Shown here piece by piece: positions 22,272-32,915 of a DNA stretch of 32,915 nt. The notes under the pieces were generated by a model. The model did not search any database. It was given only the letters and a program-made list of their open reading frames with translations, and was not told the DNA's origin. The position numbers and the translations under genes are program-made. Positions within the stretch are counted from its first letter, which is position 1, and each line of letters opens with the position of its first letter. Source of the stretch: Myxococcales bacterium (GTDB lineage: Bacteria > Myxococcota > Myxococcia > Myxococcales > 40CM-4-68-19); assembly GCA_020201435.1 (NCBI GenBank), contig JAIVGS010000011.1, positions 1-32,915 of the forward strand, given 5' to 3'.

Positions 22272-23658
22272 ATGGACGTCATCGAGAACCGATCGCCCGC
22301 GGATCTGTCGCTCGTGCTGTCGCGCCATCCCTGGTCGCTCGACCAGGTCGACGAGGCGGTGGCCGCGGCGCGGAAGGCGTTCACCGGCGAGCGCCGGGTC
22401 GACCTGGTGCGCAAGATCGGCGCCGTGCTCGAGGCGCACGAGGAGGAGCTCGCCCGGGCCATCGCGCTCGACGTCGGCAAGCCGCTCTGGGAGGCCCGCA
22501 CCGAGGCGCAGGCGTGCGCCGCCAAGGCGACCATCACCGCCGACGAGGGAATGAAGCTGGTCGCGGGCTCTACGCAGGGATCGCTCGAGCTGCGATTTCG
22601 CCCGATCGGCGTGCTGGCCGTTCTCGGCCCGTTCAACTTCCCGGTGCATCTGCCGAACGGCCACATCCTGCCCGCGATCGCCTGCGGCAACTGCGTGGTC
22701 TTCAAGCCGAGCGAGGTCGCGCCCCATGCCGCCGAGGTGTACGCAACGTGCCTCGCGGAAGCCGGGGTGCCGCCGGGCGTGTTCAACCTCGTGCAGGGCG
22801 GACCCGCGGTCGGCGCGGCGCTCTCGGCGCATCCCGGCGTCGACGGCGTCCTGTTCACCGGGTCGTGGACAGTCGGCCAGGCGATCCGGAAGGCGACGCA
22901 GGGGCAGGCGAAGATGCTCGCGCTCGAGATGGGCGGAAAGAATGCCGCGATCGTCCTCGCCGACGCGGATTTCGACAAGGCCGTCTACGATGTGCTCTTT
23001 TCCGCCTTCGTCTCCGCCGGACAGCGCTGCACGGCGGCGTCGCGGGCGATCGTCGTCGGCGACGCGCGGAAATTCGCCAGGAGAATCGCGCAGCTCGCGC
23101 AGCAGCTCGCGATCGGCCACCCGTTCGACGAAGGCGTCTTCATGGGTCCGCTCGCATCGCCGGCGGCGCTCGACAAGTTCGAGCGAGGCCTGAAAGAGGC
23201 CGGCGAAGAGGTCGTCCTCGGTTCACGGAGAGTGAAACCACGGGGGTTGGACGGGTGCTACGTCACCCCCTCCGTGCATCTTGTCCAAACTGTACGAAAC
23301 GTCCCTTACCAGCGGGAGGAGCTCTTCGGACCCGATCTGGCCGTCTACCCGGCCGCGTCGGAAGAGGAAGCCGTCGCCATCGCCAACTCGACCGATTACG
23401 GTTTAGCGGCGAGCGTCCACACGCGCAGTCAGGAGACCTTCGACCGCGTCCAGCGCGCCCTCGAGTGCGGCGTCGTCAACTGGAACGCGCCGACCGTCGG
23501 CGCCAGCGGCCGGCTGCCATTCGGCGGGCTGAAGCGCTCCGGCAACCATCGGCCCGCCGCCCTCTGGAGCACGCTCTACTGCGCGGCGCCGGTCGCGGTG
23601 ATGCGCGGCGAGGCCGGTCTGGACCGCACGAAGTTGGCGCCGGGAGTCGCCTGGATCG

Positions 23659-23666
<8 letters not shown>
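22272..23666 (+). CDS. astD: Succinylglutamate semialdehyde dehydrogenase
   Basis: A 464-residue aldehyde dehydrogenase oxidising N-succinylglutamate semialdehyde with NAD+. The catalytic Glu219 (LEMGGKN) and Cys253 (SAGQRCTAASR) are present. AstD-type features are 'LAVLGPFNFPVHLPNGHI', 'VFNLVQGG', and the ending 'PFGGLKRSGNHRPAALWSTLYCAAPVA', which matches E. coli AstD rather than general ALDHs. Compared with that enzyme (492 residues) the protein starts about 17 residues late and lacks the usual 'INGxW' N-terminal strand. A palindromic element sits just upstream, and no ribosome-binding site precedes ATG 22272. ATG 22242, inside the element, is in frame and an alternative start. Overlaps selB by 8 bp. 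Confidence 0.9.
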
Positions 23667-25625
<1,959 letters not shown>

Positions 25626-25629
<4 letters not shown>

Positions 25630-27344
25630 CCGCGACCGAGCTGATCCGCGGATTCGTCGAGGTCGCCGTCGCCGCGCAGCAGCAGCGGACGCTGGCGGAG
25701 TTCTTCGACACCGTCCGCAAGCACCTGCGCGAGATGGGCCTCACCTCGACGGTGGTGGAAGTCGAGGGCGCGCGCTTCCGTTTCGCTCCATTCGCGCCGG
25801 CGCTGACCCAGGTGGGCGCCGAGGTGCGCGAACGGCTCGCCGGCTGGCAGCCTCTCTCGCGGCTGCCCCTCGACGTCACCCACGCCGAGGGCATGCTGGT
25901 CGAGGATCTGCCGGCATTTCTGGCGCGGATGGCCGGCGTCCCCGACGACGCCTATCGCGGGCGCGTGCCGCCGCGGGCGATCGTCGCGACGATCCCGGAC
26001 GTCGATCGCACGTACGTGCTCTCCTGCTCCGGCGAGAACCTCGACGGCGCGGTAGCGGGCGCCTTCGGCCTTCTCGCCCGCCAGCTCGCCGCGGCGGTGC
26101 AGACCACGCGGCAGCTCGAGGAGCTGACCACGCGCGCCGAGGAGATGGCGCTGCTCAACGAGATCGCGCGGCAGCTCGCCGGATCGCTCGAGGTCGGCCG
26201 GCTCCTCGAGCTGGGCGGCGAGTCGCTCAAGCGAATCCTCGGGGGCGAGCTGTGGTTCGTGATGCTGCCGGAGCCGGACGGCCTGCACTTCGCCGGGCTG
26301 CGGCCCGAGGACGCGGACCTCGCGTCGGTGGTGATGCCGTTCGACCAGCCGACCACGGCGGTGCGGGCGTTCAAGGCGCGCGAGCCGGTGCAGGTGATCG
26401 CGCCGCTGGCGCCGGACGCCGCGCCACTCTCGCTGCGGATGGTCGAGCGGTTCGGCCACAAGACGACGCTGGCGGTGCCGCTGCTCGCGCGCGACGAAGT
26501 GCTCGGCGTCGCGGTCGTCCTGGCCAGGCAGGAGCGAACCTTCACTCGCGCCGAGATCGATCGCGCGCGGGCCGTCGCCGGCCAGCTCGGCCTCGCGCTG
26601 CTGTCGGCGCGACTCTACGACGACCTCCGCCGCAGCTACGCCGAGCTGGCGCAGGCGCAGAAGGAGCTGATCGACCGCGAACGGCTGGCGGCGCTGGGCG
26701 AGCTGTCCGCGTCGATCGCGCACGAGGTACGCAATCCGCTCGGCGTGATCTTCAACTCGGTGGGGAGCCTCAAGCGCATCCTCAAGCCGGAGGGGGACGC
26801 CGCGCTGCTGCTCGACATCATCGGCGAGGAGGCGGACCGGCTCAACGGGATGGTCGGGGCGTTGCTCGACTATTCGCGGCCGGTGCAGCCGGCGCTGCAG
26901 CCGCTGCCGCTGCGGCCGCTCCTCGACGAGGCGCTCGGCGCCGCCCGGCAGCAGGTCGGGGCCGCCGCCGAGCAGGTGAAGGTGCAGCTGCGGGTTGCGC
27001 CCGAGGTCGCGACCGTGCGCGCGGATGGCCGGCTGCTCCGGCAGGCGTTGATCAACCTCTTCCTCAACGCGTACCAGGCGATGCCGCGCGGCGGCGTGCT
27101 CGAGGTGCGGGCGGCGCTGGCCGAGGGTTCGGTCGAGATCGCGATCCGCGACAGCGGGCCGGGGATCCCCGCCGATGCGCGCGCAAAAGTGTTCCAGGCG
27201 TTTTTCACCACCAAGGCGACCGGCACCGGGTTGGGACTCGCGGTGGTGCGCCGGATCGTCGAAGGGCACGGCGGCAGCATCGGCCTCGCCCAGGACGTGA
27301 AAAACGGCGCCGAATTCAGCCTGCGGCTTCCGATCGCGGACTGA
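25626..27344 (+). CDS. Soluble GAF-domain sensor histidine kinase
   Basis: A 572-residue kinase without membrane segments. An N-terminal sensor region (about 1-160) of no clear family is followed by a short coiled-coil and a GAF domain at about 170-330. The HisKA domain has the phosphorylation site His366 (IAHEVRNPLG). The ATPase domain follows with the N box 'LINLFLNAYQAM', 'RDSGPGIP' and 'GTGLGLAVV'. The NtrB-like HEVRNP box and the sigma54-type regulator encoded 18 bp downstream make a cognate pair very likely. Its ATG overlaps the selB stop by 4 bp. The signal is unknown but should be cytoplasmic. Confidence 0.94.
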
Positions 27345-27362
27345 TCGCGTTACTTCTTCGCC

Positions 27363-28696
<1,334 letters not shown>

Positions 28697-28700
<4 letters not shown>

Positions 28701-29302
28701 AGAAGAAGGGGACACCCTCTCCGCCCTTGGACCCTCCGGCGAAAGCCGGAGAGGGGGGCGGCCTCAGCGACGACGAGCTGTGGTCGGTCGCTCTCGACGG
28801 GGCGACGCCGCTGCAGGACCGCAGCGCGCGGATCAAGCCCGGACCGAAACCGCTGTCGGTCCCGCCGGCGCGGCTCGACCCGGAGCTCGAGGCGTACGAC
28901 GAGCTGCGCGCGCTGGTCACCGGCGAGGTCGCGTTCGACGTCTCGGACAGCGACGAGTTCATCGAGGGGCACGCGCACGGCCTCGACGCGCACGTCGTCC
29001 GCAAGCTCAAGCGCGGCGAGTTCGCGCTGCAGGCGCACCTCGATCTGCACGGCCTGCTCAAGGACGAGGCGAAGAGCGAGCTCGAAGCGTTTCTCGCGAG
29101 GTCGCGGCAGCAGGGAAAGCGCTGCGTCCTCGTCGTCCACGGCCGCGGCCTGCACTCGAAGGACCAGGTACCGGTGCTCAAAGACGCGCTCAAGCGGTGG
29201 ATGGCGACCGCGCGCTTCGCCCGGCACGTGCTCGCGTTTTCGACCGCGCGCCCTCACGACGGCGGCGCGGGCGCGGTGTACGTGCTCCTCAAGCGCCAGT
29301 AA
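28697..29302 (+). CDS. Smr-domain protein
   Basis: A 201-residue protein with a C-terminal Smr (small MutS-related) domain: 'AHLDLHGLLKDEAKSELEAFL' (LDLHG box), 'CVLVVHGRGLHSKD' (HGRG box) and 'HDGGAGAVYVLLKR' at the end. Smr domains bind nucleic acid and often nick branched DNA or cleave RNA; stand-alone ones act in ribosome rescue or DNA processing. The start is TTG 28697, giving a coupled overlap with the regulator. The first 25 residues or so (KKKGTPSPPLDPPAKAGEGGG) are encoded by a palindromic repeat and look like acquired low-complexity sequence, so a later start is possible. Confidence 0.88.
28715..28755. repeat. Palindromic element inside the 5' end of the Smr gene
   Basis: Arms CCCTCTCCG (28715-28723) and CGGAGAGGG (28747-28755) are perfectly complementary. 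A second, alternative stem CCGGC-GAAA-GCCGG (28736-28749) with a GNRA-type loop lies inside. The word GGGGACAC (28708-28715) precedes it, the same core as in the two REP-type elements of this window. It encodes a Pro/Gly/Lys stretch. Confidence 0.6.
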
Positions 29303-29310
29303 GATGGCGC

Positions 29311-30244
29311 ATGCGGTTTGTCTGCGTGTTCCTGTGCCTGTGCGGCTGCACGAACAAGGCAGGACCGCCGTCGAGCGCGTCGAAAGCGCGTCTGCCCGCC
29401 CGGATCGTGATCGGCGCGACCTTGCCGGTGAGCACTGCCGAGGGGCAGACGGCGCGCTTCTATCGCGAAGGGTACGAGTTGGCCGTCGAGGAAGCGAACC
29501 GCGCCGGCGGAGTGAACGTCTCCGGGCGCCGCATCCCGGTGGTGCTCGAGTTTCTCGACGACGCCGGCGATCCGTCGGGAGCTGCGGCGCAGATTCGGAC
29601 GCTGGTCGACGAGAAGAAAGCCTCGTTCCTGCTCGGCAGCGCGTCGGGTGCGGTGGTCGAGGCGCAGAGCGCGCTGGCCGAGGGGCGGCGGATCCCGTAC
29701 GTCACCGCGGCGGGCGAGAGCAAGGCGCTGTTCGAGCGCGGTCTCAAGTACTTCTTCGGCCTTCAGGCGCCGGTGCAGCTCCTCGCCTACACGCAGATGC
29801 GCTGGATCGACGAGCAACAGAAAGCGCGCCGGCTGCCGACGCCGCTCGTTCGGCTTTCGCGGCTTGAGCTACATCCTCTCCGCCGTTTGGTGGAGCGCGC
29901 GGCTCGCCAAGCGCGGCTTGAACAAGCAGTTCGCCGACGAGTTCAAGGAGACGTACCACCGCGATCCCGACTGGTACGGCGCGCTCGCCTACGAAGCAGG
30001 CCGCGCGCTCCTCGCCGCGATCGCTTCGTCGGGCGACGCGAAATCCGATTCGGTCCGAACCCAGCTCGCGACGATGAAGATGGAATCGATCCTGCCCGGC
30101 GGCCGCCTGTTGTTCGGCCCCGACCAGCAGGCGATCTACCCGTTCGTCGTCCAGCAGAACCAGCCCGACGGCTCTTCACCCGTCATCTTCCCGAACGACG
30201 TCGCCGAAAGCCCCGGCGTCCCCGTCAACCCGAGGTGCCACTAG
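29311..30244 (+). pseudogene. Broken ABC-type (branched-chain amino acid-like) solute-binding lipoprotein
   Basis: Two halves of one periplasmic binding protein lie in different frames. The first (29311 to about 29844) has a lipoprotein signal with lipobox LCGC (Cys13), then 'IVIGATLPVSTAEGQTARFYREGYELAVEEANRAGG' and 'DDAGDPSGAAAQIRTLVDEKKASFLLGSASGA', typical of LivJ-type receptors. After about residue 178 it loses similarity. The second half, shifted by one frame (about 29850-30244), resumes with 'GLSYILSAVWWSARLAKRGLNKQFADEFKETYHRDPDWYGALAYEAGRALLAAI', the C-terminal lobe. The intact family is about 370-400 residues; the two parts make about 310, so roughly 100 codons or so of the middle are missing. 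Internal deletion plus frameshift, or an assembly collapse. Confidence 0.85.
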
Positions 30245-30333
30245 TCGGAGATTCGGGGACACAATACTCAACTCCGCTAAAGGGCCGTCATCCCAAGGTC
30301 GGAAATAAGTACTGTGTCCCCATAACTCCGACT
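30243..30333. repeat. REP-type imperfect inverted repeat with GGGGACACA core
   Basis: Arms of 34 bp (30243-30276 and 30300-30333) are inverted and imperfect. The ends AGTCGGAG/CTCCGACT and the core GGGGACACA/TGTGTCCCC are exact; nine or fewer inner positions differ. The centre is 23 nt. The element starts within the TAG stop of the broken binding-protein gene and ends in the stop of nuoN on the other strand. It is related in core to the palindrome at 22167-22251. Confidence 0.8.
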
Positions 30334-31912
30334 AACGGCCGAAGGCGGTTGCGGCGGATTGGGTGAGCACGGCGAAGGCGCCGGGTTGCACGCCCATCCA
30401 GATCACGAGCAACGCGCAGCCGGCGATGGCGAGGCCGGCGGTCAGGAGGCGGCCGCCCTGGATGGCGTCGGGCTTCGCCTCGGGAACCATGTACACGTAC
30501 ACGACGACGCGCAGGTAGTAGTACAGGCCCGCGACGGACGTGAGCACGCCGAAGATCGCCAGCGGCGCGAGGCCGGCCTCGATCGCCGAACGGAAGACCA
30601 CCAGCTTCGCCATGAAGCCCGCCGTCGGCGGCACGCCGGCGAGGGAGACCATGAACAGCGACATCGCGGCAGCGAGGCCGGGATGACGCTCCGACAGCCC
30701 CGACCAGGACGAGAGATCGTCGCCGAGGCCCGACAGCGCGAGCTTGCGCTCGATCACCGCGACCACCGCGAACGCGCCGATGACGGTCACGCCGTATGAG
30801 GCGAGGTAGAAGAGCAGTCCCTCGACCGCGTCGGCGCGGGCGGTCCCCGCCATCGCGGCCACCGCGACGAGCAGGTACCCGGCGTGGGCGATCGACGAGT
30901 ACGCCAGCATCCGCTTCACGCTCCGCTGCGGAATCGCGAGCAGGTTCCCGGTCAGCATCGTCAGGAGCGCGAGCCAGACTACGAGCCGACCCCAGACATG
31001 CGACTCGCCGAAGCCGCCCACAAGGATCCGGACCAGCGTCGCAAACGCCGCCGCCTTCACGCCGGCGGCCATGAACCCGGTCACCGGCGCCGGCGCGCCG
31101 TCGTAGACGTCCGGCACCCACATGTGGAACGGCACCGCCGCGACCTTGAAAGCGAACCCCGAGGCGAGCAGCGCGACCGACGCCGCGAGCAGCGTCCCGG
31201 CTCCGGGCGCCGCCGCTCCGCGAACCGCGGCGGCGACGTCGGCGATGCGCGTCGATCCCGTGGCGCCGAAGGCGAGCGCTGCCCCGTAGAGGAAGATCGC
31301 CGAAGCGAACGATCCGAGGATGAAATACTTGAACGCCGCTTCCGCCGGCCGCTTGCCGCGGCGCAGATACGCGCAGAGCGCGTAGACCGCGAGCGACATC
31401 ACTTCCAGCGAGACGAAGATGACGATCAGGTCGGTCGCCTGAGCGAGCAGGCACATGCCGGCGCTGGAGAAGAGCGCGAGCGCGTAGAACTCGCCGCGGG
31501 TCGCGCGCAGCGACTCGAGATACGAGAAGGCGATGACGCAGGAGAGGAGCAGTGATCCGCACACGACCGCCGCGATCACCCGCGCGAACCCGTCGCTCAC
31601 CGCGGCGCCGGAAAAGAGCGACATCGTCGGGTCGCCGATCTGCGCCAGCGCCGCCCACAGACCCGCTGCTGCAATCGCCGCCGCGAGCCAGGCCTGGTAA
31701 CGGCGATCCGGGGCCGGCTCCGGCGGAGGCGGCGCGACGTCGGCCTGCGGCGGCAGTTTTCTCTGCGCGTCCGCTGCGGGGCCGGTCGTGCTGCCGAGCT
31801 GCGACGGTTTCACCGCCCGTAAAAAGACCTCGCTGGTCAGGAGCACCAGCGCGCCGATCGAGAGGATCAACGCCGGCAGCACACCGTACAGATCGCTGGG
31901 GTTGAAATTCAT
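30332..31912 (-). CDS. nuoN: NADH-quinone oxidoreductase subunit N
   Basis: A 526-residue antiporter-like membrane subunit of complex I. It shows many hydrophobic helices and the family blocks 'LEVMSLAVYALCAYLRR', 'EAAFKYFILGSFASAIFLYG', 'GFAFKVAAVPFHMWVPDVYDGAP' and 'KRMLAYSSIAHAGYLLV', including the membrane-embedded Glu and Lys residues used in proton transfer. An unusual Pro-rich loop (about residues 37-75) is inserted after the first helix. The ATG at 31912 overlaps the nuoM stop by 4 bp. It is the last gene of the nuo operon; its stop lies in the REP-type element. Confidence 0.95.
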   Translation of the reverse strand: MNFNPSDLYGVLPALILSIGALVLLTSEVFLRAVKPSQLGSTTGPAADAQRKLPPQADVAPPPPEPAPDRRYQAWLAAAIAAAGLWAALAQIGDPTMSLFSGAAVSDGFARVIAAVVCGSLLLSCVIAFSYLESLRATRGEFYALALFSSAGMCLLAQATDLIVIFVSLEVMSLAVYALCAYLRRGKRPAEAAFKYFILGSFASAIFLYGAALAFGATGSTRIADVAAAVRGAAAPGAGTLLAASVALLASGFAFKVAAVPFHMWVPDVYDGAPAPVTGFMAAGVKAAAFATLVRILVGGFGESHVWGRLVVWLALLTMLTGNLLAIPQRSVKRMLAYSSIAHAGYLLVAVAAMAGTARADAVEGLLFYLASYGVTVIGAFAVVAVIERKLALSGLGDDLSSWSGLSERHPGLAAAMSLFMVSLAGVPPTAGFMAKLVVFRSAIEAGLAPLAIFGVLTSVAGLYYYLRVVVYVYMVPEAKPDAIQGGRLLTAGLAIAGCALLVIWMGVQPGAFAVLTQSAATAFGR

Positions 31913-32915
31913 TTCCCCCGCTCCGGCTCCGGCTCCGGCGACGGCGGGCGAGCCATCGGCGCGCGCTGCGGCAGGAAGATGCGCGGCGCGGTCGTGTCCT
32001 GCGACGGAGCGGGCCCCTGCGCGCGCGGCCGCGGCGCTTCCGGCTTGGAGACGCGGGCGACGAAGGCATCCACGGGCTCCTTCACGGCCGAAAGCAGCGG
32101 CTGCGGAAAGAACCCGATCCAGACGATCGCCGCGATCAGCGGCGCGATCGTGAACCACTCGCGCACGTCGAGGTCGCGCACGCCGTGCGACGCCGCCTTC
32201 CGCTGCGGACCCCAGAAGACGCGCTGGTACATCCAGAGCATGTACACCGCGCCGAGGATCACGCCGCTCGCTCCCACGACGCCAAGTGTGATCCCCTTCG
32301 GGTATTCGAGCGGCAGGAACAAGGCGAGCACCGCGAAGACGACGAGCCCGATGAACCCTCGAACCAACCACTTCCCGGAAAGAAGGGCCCCGATGAGCAC
32401 TCCGGCCAACAGCGCGACGACGGGCCGCGCCATGGCCGGCAGGATCCAGGGGGCACCCAAACCACGTGAGGTAAACGTGCCGAGCAGCACCAGGAACTCG
32501 CCGATGAACCCGTTTGTCCCCGGAAGACCGATCGACGAGAGCGTCACCACCAGGAACGTGGCCGCGATCGCCGGCGCAACGCGGGCCAGGCCGCCGTAGG
32601 CCGCCAGATCGCGGGTGTGCGTGCGCTCGTACAGGTAGCCGATCATCAGGAACAGCGCGCCGGTCGAGATGCCGTGGTTCACCATCTGCAGCACCGCGCC
32701 GGACGCGGCCTCCGCCGTCAGCGCGGAGAGGCCGAGCATCACGAACCCGAGGTGCGCGACCGACGAATACGCGATCAGCCGCTTGAGATCGCTCTGCGCC
32801 ATGCACATGAACGAGCCGTAGACGATCCCGATCACGCCGAGGACGGCGATGGCCGGCGCGTAATCCAGGGCCGCCTGCGGAAAGAGCGGCATCGCGTAGC
32901 GGATGAAGCCGAAGG
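31909..32915 (-). CDS. nuoM: NADH-quinone oxidoreductase subunit M (5' partial)
   Basis: The C-terminal 335 or so residues of NuoM are present; the frame is open to the window edge ('FGFIRYAMPLFPQAALDYAP'). Family blocks: 'CMAQSDLKRLIAYSSVAHLGFVMLGL', 'GAVLQMVNHGISTGALFLMIGYLYERTHTRDL' and 'SSIGLPGTNGFIGEFLVLLG', with the Lys, His and Glu of the proton channel. After the last helix there is a Pro/Arg/Glu-rich tail of about 55 residues that E. coli NuoM lacks. It is translationally coupled to nuoN. Confidence 0.95.
   Translation of the reverse strand, partial: FGFIRYAMPLFPQAALDYAPAIAVLGVIGIVYGSFMCMAQSDLKRLIAYSSVAHLGFVMLGLSALTAEAASGAVLQMVNHGISTGALFLMIGYLYERTHTRDLAAYGGLARVAPAIAATFLVVTLSSIGLPGTNGFIGEFLVLLGTFTSRGLGAPWILPAMARPVVALLAGVLIGALLSGKWLVRGFIGLVVFAVLALFLPLEYPKGITLGVVGASGVILGAVYMLWMYQRVFWGPQRKAASHGVRDLDVREWFTIAPLIAAIVWIGFFPQPLLSAVKEPVDAFVARVSKPEAPRPRAQGPAPSQDTTAPRIFLPQRAPMARPPSPEPEPERGK

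Overview
The window is a densely packed, very GC-rich bacterial chromosome segment. It carries about 33 protein-coding genes on both strands. I recognise no rRNA, tRNA or CRISPR and no intact transposon. Several features point to a myxobacterium-like (Myxococcota / former Deltaproteobacteria) genome: a GYF-like/DUF4388/J-domain/TPR mosaic protein, a forkhead-associated (FHA) sigma54 activator, a soluble GAF histidine kinase with an NtrC-type regulator, a TolQ-like channel with two ExbD genes, selB, and many 4-bp overlapping starts and stops. The lineage is inferred from gene content only.

Layout. 1-3 kb: a 5'-truncated 2,4-dienoyl-CoA-reductase-like SDR with a small overlapping ORF; then, on the minus strand, an SH3-like lipoprotein and a GST-GNAT pair. 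2.3-4.3 kb: rnhB, a membrane protein and yhbY. 4.3-8.2 kb: a palindrome cluster, the J-domain mosaic protein, a small zinc-peptidase-like protein and a phosphofructokinase whose two donor-specificity positions are of the pyrophosphate type. 8.2-8.5 kb: a gene-free stretch made of a GAGAAC/GAGAAG tract and a long hairpin that covers the ribosome-binding site and start of a four-helix-bundle (23S IVS family) gene.

8.8-13.5 kb: an FHA-containing sigma54 activator is followed directly by repeated candidate activator sites and a correctly spaced -24/-12 promoter. This promoter precedes a 52-residue membrane peptide, a Tat-signal 'gluconate dehydrogenase subunit 3' protein, a signal-less GMC flavoenzyme and an RluA-type pseudouridine synthase. 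I regard this as the most coherent regulatory unit here: an inducible exported oxidoreductase with its own activator. 13.5-15.5 kb: a promoter, then tolQ/exbB-exbD-exbD, then a 32-bp tandem repeat that fills the gap to the convergent gene pcnB. 17.0-19.7 kb: two envelope proteins, then a minus-strand ferritin-dtd-HIT operon.

19.7-29.3 kb: a long co-directional run of M20 peptidase, astA, a REP-type palindrome, astD, selB, histidine kinase, sigma54 response regulator and an Smr-domain protein. The M20-astA-astD group suggests arginine succinyltransferase catabolism with the M20 enzyme possibly acting as desuccinylase. 29.3-30.3 kb: a solute-binding lipoprotein gene wrecked by an internal deletion and frame change, then a second GGGGACACA palindrome. 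30.3-32.9 kb: the end of a complex I operon (nuoM partial, nuoN) on the minus strand.

No wholly new defence or mobile system is evident. The best leads are the FHA activator/sigma54/GMC module, the hairpin that covers the IVS-protein start, the repeat-filled intergenic regions and several enzymes with altered signature residues.
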